Below are positions 47,193-55,452 of a DNA stretch of 64,000 nucleotides, piece by piece (the stretch's first letter is position 1; every line of letters starts with the position of its first letter). The stretch covers positions 62,001 to 126,000 of the forward strand of contig NZ_UGOX01000001.1 of assembly GCF_900461555.1 (NCBI RefSeq), in the 5' to 3' direction. The position numbers and the translations under genes are program-made. The stretch is from Legionella quinlivanii. Lineage in GTDB: Bacteria > Pseudomonadota > Gammaproteobacteria > Legionellales > Legionellaceae. The notes below the pieces were generated by a model. That model did no database searches and was not told where the DNA came from. It worked only from the letters and a program-made list of their open reading frames with translations.

Positions 47193-48134
47193 CTAAGCTG
47201 TGGGTGCAGGCAGATCGGGTACGTCTTCCGCTTCTGAATTCTTCACCGCGTCATCGTCTATGGAAGTCATTAGCGAGGAACTGTTGTCATCAGCTTCTGC
47301 GCTGACAGGATCCCCAATCTGAAAATCGGCTTCATTCATAAAAGAACTGCCAAGAATATCCTCTGGGGATTCGGGGAGTTCGCTCATCTCAAAAAGTTCA
47401 TCATCCTCTTCCAACAGGGAAGCACTTTCCTGTAGAGAAGGAGTTGGCAAAGGCATATCTGCTTTTGGGGCCTTAGTTTCACCTAAATCAAGTTCATCAC
47501 CTGTGTTGGCATTTTCAGGACTGGTTACAACCCCCATTGTAATATCATGATCCGCATCCAGGTCCAAGCCTTCATTCGGTTTAGGTTTGACCTCTTGACC
47601 GGGTGGAAGTTCAGCAGGTTGCTTATTATTAAATTTGTTGAAGAAGCTGGTGACCTGGGCGGCTATTGAATCAACTGCCTGGCCTCCCAGTGCTTTACCG
47701 GTAGCGGCAGCGCCTTTGATCTTATCTGCTGCAAAGTCGGTAAACTGGGCATTGAGGTCATTGATAAGGTTCATCCATTCCTGAATCATCTGCATCCAGG
47801 GGTCTGCATTTTTATCCACTTCCTGATGAAAAAAAGATTCTTCCGCGGCAGGCGCTGCTTTATCTTCTTTTTTTACGCCCGCGGTATTGGCGGGCTGTGC
47901 TGGGGCCATTGTGGTTTTTGCCTTGGCGGCTTCTGCGGCAAGCGCTGCATTAACTTCTTTATCCTGAGCGGCTTTTTTATTCGTTTCCTCGGTTTTGGAA
48001 GCGGTATCACTGCTGGCAGTTGGCGCAGGAGCGGCTACTGTACTCTCTGGCTCGGGGCTTGTTGTAGTGGGAGCCGGAGTTGAAACAGTTTCGACGGTTT
48101 CAGCGCTGCTAGACTGGGTAGTAGTACCTGACAT
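47193..48134 (-). CDS. Acidic, Pro/Ala-rich paralogue of the coiled-coil protein
   Basis: 313 residues. The N-terminal ~60 residues are Thr/Ser/Pro-rich with no counterpart in the paralogue. Shared blocks then follow: NAALAAEAAKAK, VDKNADP, GAAATGKALGGQAVD, PAELPPGQEVKPKP, HDITM and LGETKAPKADM. PEDILGSS comes after the APKADM block here but before it in the 726-residue protein, so the short modules have been rearranged. It lacks the coiled-coil half. The C-terminus is strongly acidic. No signal peptide. Function unknown; tandem duplication followed by divergence is clear. Confidence 0.7.
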   Translation of the reverse strand: MSGTTTQSSSAETVETVSTPAPTTTSPEPESTVAAPAPTASSDTASKTEETNKKAAQDKEVNAALAAEAAKAKTTMAPAQPANTAGVKKEDKAAPAAEESFFHQEVDKNADPWMQMIQEWMNLINDLNAQFTDFAADKIKGAAATGKALGGQAVDSIAAQVTSFFNKFNNKQPAELPPGQEVKPKPNEGLDLDADHDITMGVVTSPENANTGDELDLGETKAPKADMPLPTPSLQESASLLEEDDELFEMSELPESPEDILGSSFMNEADFQIGDPVSAEADDNSSSLMTSIDDDAVKNSEAEDVPDLPAPTA

Positions 48135-48164
48135 TGTGGTAATTCTCTTGAAGTACGGTATATG

Positions 48165-48182
48165 TTAATCATAGCATAGCCA
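48165..48182 (-). promoter_or_regulatory. Upstream 18-mer shared by the paralogous pair (copy 2)
   Basis: Exact copy of the 18-mer at 47133-47150, placed 31-48 nt upstream of the 313-residue gene. Its retention in both copies argues either for a duplicated promoter under selection or for recent duplication; the divergent flanks favour the first. Confidence 0.5.
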
Positions 48183-48266
48183 GTATCTCCAAAAAGAGGG
48201 CTACAAATTCTTGATGGAATCTTTACGTTATGGAGTTGTTTGTTTGTAACTAGTGTTTATTTAGTA

Positions 48267-48851
48267 TTAAACGCATTTTTCTAATGCAGGGGCGGAGTGG
48301 GGATAATGAATAATATTGTGAAAATAAACGGTCTCTTCGCTTAAATTACGATATCCATGTACATGATCGGCAGCAAAACGGATTGCTTCTCCTTTATTAA
48401 GCCGCTTCCATTGCTGATCAATTAATACATCTAAAGCGCCGTCAATCACAATAACATGTTCGATTACGCCGGGCTCATGGCCTGCTGAATGTTGCTCACA
48501 GCCAGGGAGTAGTTCGATCTTGAATATTTCCACATGCAAATGCCTGTCGAAGGGAAACAGCGGAGTGACTTTAATAAGCTCGTCACTGTGCTCCCAGGCA
48601 CTGGTACTTCCTTCGAGAAACAGTTTGGTTGACTCCTCGGCAGGTTCTTCTAAAAAAGAGGAAAAGGAAACTCGAAAGCCGCTCGCAATTTTCCAAAGAG
48701 TGGCAACGGTAGGTGATGATTCAAAACGCTCAATTTGTCCCAGCATCGCTTTGCTGACAGTGGTTTCCTGGGCTGCTTTATCAAGGCTCCATCCATAGTG
48801 TTGCCTCAACTCACGCAGGCGTATTCCAATACGCTGGTTTAACTCGTCCAC
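48267..48851 (-). CDS. XRE-cupin transcriptional regulator
   Basis: 194 residues from a GTG start preceded by GGGGA. Residues about 8-62 are an XRE helix-turn-helix (LDKAAQETTVSKAMLGQIER). Residues about 105-180 are a cupin fold with the metal-ligand pattern around EQHSAGHEPGVIEHVIV and FAADHVHGY. Divergent from a benE gene, as in the E. coli ydcN-ydcO pair. It probably senses a small ligand and controls the divergent permease through the palindromes between the genes. Confidence 0.88.
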   Translation of the reverse strand: MDELNQRIGIRLRELRQHYGWSLDKAAQETTVSKAMLGQIERFESSPTVATLWKIASGFRVSFSSFLEEPAEESTKLFLEGSTSAWEHSDELIKVTPLFPFDRHLHVEIFKIELLPGCEQHSAGHEPGVIEHVIVIDGALDVLIDQQWKRLNKGEAIRFAADHVHGYRNLSEETVYFHNIIHYPHSAPALEKCV

Positions 48852-48871
48852 AGGGTTCCCCTATTAAAGCA

Positions 48872-48905
48872 CTCTCGTATCCGGGTGGAGAACCTGATAC
48901 GAGAG
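48872..48905. promoter_or_regulatory. Ten-base inverted repeat in the XRE-cupin leader
   Basis: CTCTCGTATC (48872-48881) and GATACGAGAG (48896-48905) are exact reverse complements with a 14-nt loop, 21-54 nt upstream of the GTG start of the regulator gene. It could be an operator or an mRNA leader hairpin. Confidence 0.45.
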
Positions 48906-48925
48906 TCTGATAAATAAAAACTTGA

Positions 48926-48974
48926 GCGTTATAACGCACAATGCTATGCTTTGGGTCCTGTGCGTTATAGCGCA
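48926..48974. promoter_or_regulatory. Two operator-like palindromes between regulator and benE
   Basis: GCGTTATAACGC (48926-48937) is a perfect palindrome. TGCGTTATAGCGCA (48961-48974) is the same motif with one mismatch. Centres are 36 bp apart in the divergent promoter region, suggesting a dimeric regulator binding two sites; the XRE-cupin protein is the obvious candidate. Confidence 0.6.
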
Positions 48975-49017
48975 TCGATCATAACATACCTAGAGTGTTT
49001 TTAATAGGAATCCAAGC

Positions 49018-50223
49018 ATGCGATCGTATTTTTCTCTTTCTCATCTCTCTGCCGGATTCATCGCGGTCCTGGTCGGCTTTACCAGTTCGGCTGCTATTCT
49101 TTTTCAGGCCGCTTCTGCTGTGCATGCTTCTACAGCCGAACTAGCTTCCTGGATTTTTGCTTTGGGAGTAGGCGTGTCGATAAGCTGTATTGGATTCTCG
49201 CTGTATTACCGCATGCCTATTCTGACCGCCTGGTCCACGCCGGGAGCGGCCCTTTTGGCAAGCAGTCTGACAGGCCTGCGTTTGTCTGAGGCGGTGGGCG
49301 CCTTTATTTGTTCCGCGTTACTGACATTTCTGGCGGGTATAAGCGGCTGTTTTGAGCGGTTCATGGCGCGTATACCGGGTGAGCTGGCTTCTGCCATGCT
49401 CGCCGGCATTCTCCTGCATTTTGGTTTGAATGTATTTCTTGCCTTACAGGATGCCCAGCTAATGGTTTTAGCGATGCTGGCTGCCTATATTCTCGGAAAG
49501 CGTTTTTATCCTCGCTATGTGTTGCTTGTCGTTTTGTTGCTGGGCATTGCGGTTGCAGCTTTACAAGGAGAGCTTCGTTTCCAGTCTCTGCATTGGAGCT
49601 TTTCGGGTCCTGTGTTTACCTGGCCTGAGTTTTCCTGGACGGTATTATTCAGCGTGGGCTTACCTCTGTTTATCATCACCATGACCTCGCAGAATATTCC
49701 CGGTCTGACGGTATTAAGAGCAGAGGGGTTTAATCCTCCTGTGTCCAGACTGATTAGCATCATGGGGGCAGGTAATTTGCTGATGGCTCCTTTTGGCGGA
49801 TTCAGTTTGAATCTGGCCGCGATCACTGCAGCTATTTGTGCGAATGAAGAGGCTGACCCTGATGCCTCAAAACGTTATCGTGCCACAATCAGTGCAGGTC
49901 TGTTTTATTTAATGATGGGATTATTCAGTGCTACTATCGTCGCTTTATTTTCAGCATTCCCATCAACGCTGGTTCTGGCGGTTGCCGGTATGGCTTTATT
50001 TGGTACCTTGGCTGCCAATCTCAAGGAAGCCTTAGACAATGACAGGCAGCGCGAAGCGGCTATACTTACCTTTCTGGTTTCTGCTTCAGGCCTTAACTTT
50101 TTGGGGATCAATGCGGCCTTCTGGGGCTTGCTCGCAGGCATATTATCTTCTTTAATTATTAAACAGAGTTCTGTAGCCAAATCCCTGTTAAACGAAAAGG
50201 ATCCGGAATTGTGTAATGAATAG
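49018..50223 (+). CDS. BenE-family membrane permease
   Basis: 401-residue inner-membrane protein with about 11 helices, of the BenE/YdcO benzoate-proton symporter family: YYRMPILTAWSTPGAAL and MTSQNIPGLTVLRAEGF are diagnostic blocks. The actual substrate may not be benzoate; E. coli YdcO is also unassigned, as far as I know. Its last 8 bases overlap the TTL-like gene, which implies translational coupling of two apparently unrelated functions. ATG 49018 lies after an AGGAAT ribosome site. Confidence 0.88.
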   Translation: MRSYFSLSHLSAGFIAVLVGFTSSAAILFQAASAVHASTAELASWIFALGVGVSISCIGFSLYYRMPILTAWSTPGAALLASSLTGLRLSEAVGAFICSALLTFLAGISGCFERFMARIPGELASAMLAGILLHFGLNVFLALQDAQLMVLAMLAAYILGKRFYPRYVLLVVLLLGIAVAALQGELRFQSLHWSFSGPVFTWPEFSWTVLFSVGLPLFIITMTSQNIPGLTVLRAEGFNPPVSRLISIMGAGNLLMAPFGGFSLNLAAITAAICANEEADPDASKRYRATISAGLFYLMMGLFSATIVALFSAFPSTLVLAVAGMALFGTLAANLKEALDNDRQREAAILTFLVSASGLNFLGINAAFWGLLAGILSSLIIKQSSVAKSLLNEKDPELCNE

Positions 50224-51205
50224 GTTAAAAACGGGGCGTTTTCTGTTCACAGAAACGACAAGTCCTACTTTTTTTAATTTGAATTATTATCTGCTTCAAG
50301 CGGGATGGATGCCTGCCAGATTCAAATGGATGGCTCGTTTCAGTGACGCCAATCTGCAGTTTGATGAAAATGCGGCGCAGTGTCTCGAGTTCAAGCACTG
50401 CCTGAGCGATTTGGTCGCTGAATATTGTCCGCAAGTCATGATGCCGACTTTTATCATTAACGATCTGAATTGGCCTGTTATTCTGCAATTTCTTAATCAA
50501 AACAGCTTTAGAAGGCAAAATTCTGTTTGGATTTTAAAGCCTTCCTTATTAAATAATGGGCAATTTATTAAAATCTTTAATAATCTCGTTGACCTGGAAA
50601 CCCATTTCTCCAGTAACCAGCGACTTGGCGGAGAGCATGTACTGCAGGAATACATTAACCAGCCCCACTTATTAAGGGATCAGCGTAAATATAGTATTCG
50701 CATGTTTCTGGTGCTCAGTAATTATGCAGGCGCTTATCTTTTTCCAAAAGGCTATCTGAATGTATCCCGCCACCCCTACACTCCTGAACAATTCAGCGAT
50801 TTGCGTCCCCATCTGACTAATGAACACTTGCATGAAGAGGAAAGCAATGTCATTCAGATTCCTTCCGAGCGTTTTGAATTTTTCTCAACCCTTTATCCAC
50901 AAATCCAGCAGATTATTTCCCAATTGGTTCAGGGCTTGAAGCAACGCTACCCTCAGGCCTTTACCCGCTTCACATTAAAAACATTTGCTTTATTCGGCGT
51001 GGATTTTATGGTGGATAGCAATGGACGGGTCTGGTTGCTGGAAGTTAATCACGGGCCCTGTTTTCCGATAGAAGCAGAGCATCCCTTGCAGAATTATTTA
51101 TATTCTGATTTTTGGCATGCGCTTTTGAATAGTTTTGTCTTCCCCATAGGTTTAAATCTCCCCGATACCCAGATTGACTATTCCTTTTTTGATAAGATTG
51201 CCTGA
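50216..51205 (+). CDS. Tubulin-tyrosine-ligase-like (TTL) ATP-grasp protein
   Basis: 329 residues matching the TTL family (PF03133), best known in eukaryotes for adding Tyr, Glu or Gly to tubulin. Visible blocks in order: VWILKPSLLNNGQ (104-116, nucleotide-binding Lys), HVLQEYINQPHLL (141-153), RKYSIRMFLVLS (157-168), RPHLTN (197-202), ALFGVDFMVDSNG (258-270) and WLLEVNHGPCF (273-283) with the metal-binding Glu and Asn. No signal peptide. It starts inside the end of benE. Bacterial TTL-like proteins exist, so host tubulin as substrate is only a hypothesis. A peptide ligase acting within the cell is the alternative. Confidence 0.8.
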   Translation: MNRLKTGRFLFTETTSPTFFNLNYYLLQAGWMPARFKWMARFSDANLQFDENAAQCLEFKHCLSDLVAEYCPQVMMPTFIINDLNWPVILQFLNQNSFRRQNSVWILKPSLLNNGQFIKIFNNLVDLETHFSSNQRLGGEHVLQEYINQPHLLRDQRKYSIRMFLVLSNYAGAYLFPKGYLNVSRHPYTPEQFSDLRPHLTNEHLHEEESNVIQIPSERFEFFSTLYPQIQQIISQLVQGLKQRYPQAFTRFTLKTFALFGVDFMVDSNGRVWLLEVNHGPCFPIEAEHPLQNYLYSDFWHALLNSFVFPIGLNLPDTQIDYSFFDKIA

Positions 51206-51210
51206 ATTAA

Positions 51211-52173
51211 TCACTGTAGTTTTGAAGCGCTTCCTATGGTTTGCTGGTTTATCCATTCCGACCAGCTCCCCGAGTAACCTGTAAGACGTGCCTGAGAATA
51301 ATTATAAAAATAACCAAGAAATTGATAGCGCTCAACAAAATAATGAGTCAGCTCGCTATCGGAACGGCTTGTATTGGCCAGATCATAGTAGGGGGGAACG
51401 GCGGCATGGCGGGCAATGATTTCATCAAAACTCACTTCTGCTGCATTATTTAACATATCATACATCACTATGAATGTTGTGGAGCGTCCTTTCCCTCCAC
51501 GACAATGAATATGAAGCCAGGTTTGCGGCGGCAAATGATCAATAAAGCTGACAAATTCATCGACAATTTCATCAGTGGGTCTCTGATGGTCACTTACTGC
51601 TAAACGGTAATAGACGAAGCCTAAACTGCTCACCAGTTGCTTCTCATTGCTCAAAGATTCGATCTGAACTGTCGAACCCGCGTCAAAACTCTGCTCGATG
51701 AATTGATCAGGAGTCAATATTCCAGAAATAACTTCCGATTTACCCAGATCTTTAAGCCAATCCAGTTCTGCCTGTTCCGCTTGTTCAGTGGATTTACCCA
51801 GGTTGATCCAGTTATGAGTGTCAGAAAGAGTGATGGAATTACCATTCAGATAGGCATGGTTTTCCTGTCTTAAATCCAGAACGATGCGCTGCGATGCTTC
51901 GTCATTGCTTTTTGCGGTGATATAGCTTGCCAGTTGAAGCCAGCCTTGCAAATTGGGATTTGCACTTGCAGAAACCCACAATGCTGAGGGCTCTTCTTTC
52001 TTAAATTGAATAATTTGCGATAAATCCCGCATGGAGGCCAACGCGATAGTCTCCGGCATAGTATCCTGAATCAAACAGGGGTTTGCTGTAGTTCCATCAC
52101 AATCTGGCTGATTACTGGCATATAAATTGAGAATCAGGAAGCTTAACAGGAATGCGAATATGCGTTTATACAT
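51211..52173 (-). CDS. Secreted PTP-like (dual-specificity / phytase-type) phosphatase
   Basis: 320 residues from ATG 52173 (MYKRIFAFLLSFLILNLYA), which starts a typical signal peptide; the upstream extension to 52194 would spoil it. The active-site P-loop is HCRGGKGRSTTF, a clear Cys-X5-Arg. Asp residues in NHLPPQ-preceding and VSDHQRPTDE segments may supply the general acid. Secreted PTP-like enzymes in Legionella include phytase-type phosphatases acting on inositol phosphates; size and the Tyr-rich C-terminal segment (YFYNYSQARLTGY) would fit. Substrate unproven. It is convergent with the TTL-like gene (5-nt gap). Confidence 0.82.
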   Translation of the reverse strand: MYKRIFAFLLSFLILNLYASNQPDCDGTTANPCLIQDTMPETIALASMRDLSQIIQFKKEEPSALWVSASANPNLQGWLQLASYITAKSNDEASQRIVLDLRQENHAYLNGNSITLSDTHNWINLGKSTEQAEQAELDWLKDLGKSEVISGILTPDQFIEQSFDAGSTVQIESLSNEKQLVSSLGFVYYRLAVSDHQRPTDEIVDEFVSFIDHLPPQTWLHIHCRGGKGRSTTFIVMYDMLNNAAEVSFDEIIARHAAVPPYYDLANTSRSDSELTHYFVERYQFLGYFYNYSQARLTGYSGSWSEWINQQTIGSASKLQ

Positions 52174-52422
52174 TGCAACACCCAAGCGATGCAAAATTTC
52201 AGTTTAGGAAAAAACAGAGAAGGGTTCAAGTACAAACTATTATTTAACTTATTGAAAAATAATATAAAAATGCATAATTTTTTTATGTTCTGCGCGTTAA
52301 AAAGCTGCTATTCAAATACTTTATTCAGCATGGTTTTTCTTTCGGCTCATGCCTAAATTTTAATCTTTTGGTATGCACTTTGCTAAACTTTCTATGACAA
52401 GTACAAAAAAAGGAAGCCATTC

Positions 52423-52920
52423 ATGAAGAAGTTGATATTGCATCCCACAGAACTTAGTCAATGGCATGCATTGGTGAATGAAGCGCAAGCCTCAACGCAG
52501 ATGGTCTTAAATGAAACCACTGAAAGTTATCTGGTTTTTCTATTAATGCGTTTTTCACAAGGCACTAAACTGATTGAATCGGTAATTGCGATGGATTTTC
52601 TCGAGTCCATGCATTCCACTCGGCATAAGCAGGTTGAATTGCTAAGAGATGTAGGGGATAAGAGCTTATTATTCTGCGGATTGTTTCCCGGAATGGCTCA
52701 GAAACGGCATGTCAGTCTCCGTTATTTTTCAGATATGGGGAAGGCCGCTTATCTCACAGTGGGTGAGCTGCAGGAAAATCAAAGCGCAGAATTGTATTTT
52801 CAGCTCAGTTATGAGTTTTTAACCTTGCAGCAAATATTGCAGGCGATGCGTAGCGAATACTTAAATATTCAGCATGCGGACAGCATCGTGTTGTCAGGAA
52901 AGGAGATCCCTTTGCAATAA
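52423..52920 (+). CDS. Conserved hypothetical protein, 165 residues
   Basis: No family recognised. Compact mixed alpha/beta protein without signal peptide or membrane helix; it opens with a basic strand-helix (KKLILHPTELSQWHALVNEA) and has a central region FLLMRFSQGTKLIESVIAMD. AAGGAAG lies 8 nt before the ATG, supporting translation. It stands alone after a ~250-nt AT-rich gap that contains no other gene, and ends at a hairpin. Confidence 0.7.
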   Translation: MKKLILHPTELSQWHALVNEAQASTQMVLNETTESYLVFLLMRFSQGTKLIESVIAMDFLESMHSTRHKQVELLRDVGDKSLLFCGLFPGMAQKRHVSLRYFSDMGKAAYLTVGELQENQSAELYFQLSYEFLTLQQILQAMRSEYLNIQHADSIVLSGKEIPLQ

Positions 52921-52941
52921 AAAACGAGTGCTTCAAAGACA

Positions 52942-52975
52942 GGCTTTCTCAAGCCGGTCAGGGCAAGAGAAAGCC
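52942..52975. terminator. Hairpin between convergent genes
   Basis: GGCTTTCTC (52942-52950) pairs with GAGAAAGCC (52967-52975) around a 16-nt loop, between the 165-residue gene and the convergent aminotransferase gene. No clear T-run. Confidence 0.5.
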
Positions 52976-52981
52976 AGGCGC

Positions 52982-54151
52982 TCACATTCCATAAAACTGA
53001 TAGATAGTTTTACTTAAACGCTTCACCAGTTCATCCATTTCTTCTTCGGTGATAGTAAGCGGCGGTAGAAGCCGAATAACATTCTCAGCTGTCACATTAA
53101 ATAGAACTCCATTCTCCAGGCCAATCAGGCGGGCGTCGCTGGCCGGTTTGTCAATTTCGATACCAAGCATCAGTCCGCGGCCACGAATGGCACGAATTCC
53201 CGGATGCTCATGCAGACTACGCATCAGTTTATCCTGCAGCTGCATTCCATCATGAGCCGCTTTTTCACAGAGCTTTTCTCTTTCGATTACATCCAGAACA
53301 GTAAGTGCTGTTGCACAAGCTAATGGATTGCCTCCAAAAGTGGAGCCATGATTTCCTGGCTTAAACAAGTCGCAGGCCTTGCCGCTCATCAGGCAGGCTC
53401 CAATGGGTATGCCATTGCCAAGTCCTTTGGCTGTCGTCAGAATATCCGGCTGAATTCCGGCGTGCATGAAAGCGAACAGTTTGCCGGTTCTGGCATTTCC
53501 TGTCTGGATTTCATCGAGAATCAGTAACCAGTCATGCTGATGGCATAAATCGGATACTGCGCGCAGATAAGAGTTTTCTGCTGGAAAAATGCCGCCCTCA
53601 CCCTGAATAGGCTCAAGCATGACGGCAACGATATCATCGCGGTTTTCAGCAATGGTTTTCAGCGCCTGAATATCGTTAAAGGGTGCGCGGATAAAACCTG
53701 GTACCAGCGGCTCAAATCCTGCCTGCACTTTTCTGCTGCCGGAAGCGGTTAATGTTGCCATGGTCCTTCCGTGAAAGGCGCGATCCATAACAATGATTGA
53801 AGGGGTTTCAATTCCCTTTTTATGCCCGTATAAACGAGTCAGTTTGATAGCTGCTTCATTGACTTCCGCCCCCGAGTTAGCAAAAAATGCCTGCTGCATG
53901 CCGGTCATTTTGGTAAGCCGTTCAGCCAGAAGTTCCTGCTCTTTTATATGAAACACATTGGAAGTATGTAAAAGTTTTGCCGCCTGATTCTGAATGGTTC
54001 GAGTGATATCAGGATGCGCATGTCCCAGTCCACAGACGGCAATGCCGCTTAAGCCATCCAGATAGGCTTTTCCATTCTCATCAAACAGCCATACTCCCTC
54101 TCCATGAGTGAATGAAATTGGCATTGGGCTGTAACTGGTTATTATTGCCAT
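52982..54151 (-). CDS. argD: Acetylornithine/succinyldiaminopimelate-type aminotransferase
   Basis: 389-residue class III PLP-dependent aminotransferase. The pocket shows NSGAEVNEAAIKL, AFHGRTMATL, LDEIQTGNARTG and the PLP-binding Lys in TTAKGLGNGIPIGA. STFGGNPLACA is also typical. Size and blocks match ArgD, which acts in arginine (and often lysine) synthesis. No other arg genes are nearby, so a different omega-aminotransferase role is possible. Confidence 0.88.
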   Translation of the reverse strand: MAIITSYSPMPISFTHGEGVWLFDENGKAYLDGLSGIAVCGLGHAHPDITRTIQNQAAKLLHTSNVFHIKEQELLAERLTKMTGMQQAFFANSGAEVNEAAIKLTRLYGHKKGIETPSIIVMDRAFHGRTMATLTASGSRKVQAGFEPLVPGFIRAPFNDIQALKTIAENRDDIVAVMLEPIQGEGGIFPAENSYLRAVSDLCHQHDWLLILDEIQTGNARTGKLFAFMHAGIQPDILTTAKGLGNGIPIGACLMSGKACDLFKPGNHGSTFGGNPLACATALTVLDVIEREKLCEKAAHDGMQLQDKLMRSLHEHPGIRAIRGRGLMLGIEIDKPASDARLIGLENGVLFNVTAENVIRLLPPLTITEEEMDELVKRLSKTIYQFYGM

Positions 54152-54281
54152 GATATTCCTTTTCCGGGTTATTCGAGCTGCTGCATGGATTAATGCAGGA
54201 ATTGAGAGATATCGGAGCGAACGAGAACGATATCGATCGCCCCTAAAATAGCAGTATTTAAATTAAAAATGAACTCCTGAA

Positions 54282-54860
54282 TTAACGCATGTTCTTGCTT
54301 ACGAAATCCCAGTTCACCAATGACCAGAATGCGTTCACATAATCCGGTCGCGCATTGCGGTAATCGATATAATAGGCATGTTCCCAGACATCGCAGGTGA
54401 GTAGGGCGGTTAAATTTTCCGTCATCGGCGTACCTGCATTGCTGGTACTAATGATCTTGAGATCGCCGGCATTGTCCTGAACAAGCCAGGCCCAGCCAGA
54501 ACCAAAGGTAGTAATCGCTGCCTGGGTAAATTGTTCCTTGAAAGCTGCAAAAGATCCAAACGTTTTGTTAATCGCTTCGGATAACTGTCCAGCAGGCTCT
54601 CCTCCACCCTGTGGGCTCAGGCAGTGCCAGTAGAACGTGTGGTTCCACACCTGGGCTGAATTGTTAAATATACCGCCTGTTGAGTTTTTGATAATTTCTT
54701 CCAGAGACATGGACTCAAACTGGGTGCCGGGAATTAATTTATTTAAATTGGTAACATAGGCATTATGATGTTTACCATAGTGATATTCGAGAGTTTCTTT
54801 GGAAATGTGGGGTTGCAGAGCATCCATTGCATATGGAAGTGGAGGGAGTGAAAAAGCCAT
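54282..54860 (-). CDS. sodB: Iron superoxide dismutase
   Basis: 192-residue cytoplasmic SOD. Metal ligands are visible: His in [14 protein letters not shown], His in VWNHTFYW, and Asp/His in [12 protein letters not shown]. The [10 protein letters not shown] block with a Gln at the second-sphere position (AQ in N-half) is usual for the Fe enzyme. Adjacent to grxD and a peroxiredoxin, making a small oxidative-defence neighbourhood. Confidence 0.95.
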   Translation of the reverse strand: MAFSLPPLPYAMDALQPHISKETLEYHYGKHHNAYVTNLNKLIPGTQFESMSLEEIIKNSTGGIFNNSAQVWNHTFYWHCLSPQGGGEPAGQLSEAINKTFGSFAAFKEQFTQAAITTFGSGWAWLVQDNAGDLKIISTSNAGTPMTENLTALLTCDVWEHAYYIDYRNARPDYVNAFWSLVNWDFVSKNMR

Positions 54861-55073
54861 GATTTCTCCAATAAGTAAGTTGAATGGGTAAGTGTAGCAG
54901 GATGTTGAGCATATTCAATTAAATCAAAGCTCTCAATAGAGGAAATGATGAGAAGGGCCGGGGGATCTGTAATAAAAATTGATTGAAATGACCGGCCTGG
55001 ATTGCTGTTCAGTTGCTAATTGAACTTATTTTCGCCATAATTATGTTTTATCGAAACTTTTTTAGGTGCCTTT

Positions 55074-55403
55074 GTGGAAATTTCAGTGGATGTTATAAGC
55101 AAAATTAAACAGCAGATCAAAGAGAATGCTATATTACTTTACATGAAAGGCAGTCCCAAAATGCCCCAATGCGGCTTTTCGGCCCGCGCTGTCCAATGCA
55201 TTGATGCCTGCGGCGTTAATTTCGCCTACGTGGATGTGCTTGCCAATCCCGATATCCGACAGGCTCTGCCGCAAATTGCTGACTGGCCTACATTTCCCCA
55301 GCTCTATGTAAAGGGTGAATTAATCGGAGGATCTGATATCATAGCCGAGTTATATCAGCAAGGTGAGCTGGAAGCGATCTTGCGTGAAGCAGTAACCTCT
55401 TAA
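55074..55403 (+). CDS. grxD: Monothiol glutaredoxin (Grx4/GrxD)
   Basis: 109 residues from a GTG start; AGGTG sits 6 nt upstream. The CGFS active site appears in MPQCGFSARAVQ, with KGSPKMP before and WPTFPQLYVKGELIGG after, as in Grx4. It carries and delivers 2Fe-2S clusters rather than acting as a disulfide reductase. It is followed 49 nt later by a peroxiredoxin gene on the same strand; this pairing is common in this group. Confidence 0.95.
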   Translation: MEISVDVISKIKQQIKENAILLYMKGSPKMPQCGFSARAVQCIDACGVNFAYVDVLANPDIRQALPQIADWPTFPQLYVKGELIGGSDIIAELYQQGELEAILREAVTS

Positions 55404-55452
55404 AATAATAAGAATTAAGCACATTGCGATGTGCCGAAAAAGGAGAGCAGGA

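Noticed and set aside
54860-55073. Tiny peptide gene with a GG motif before grxD
   Set aside because: The only plausible ATG frame stops after about a dozen codons and lacks a leader pattern.
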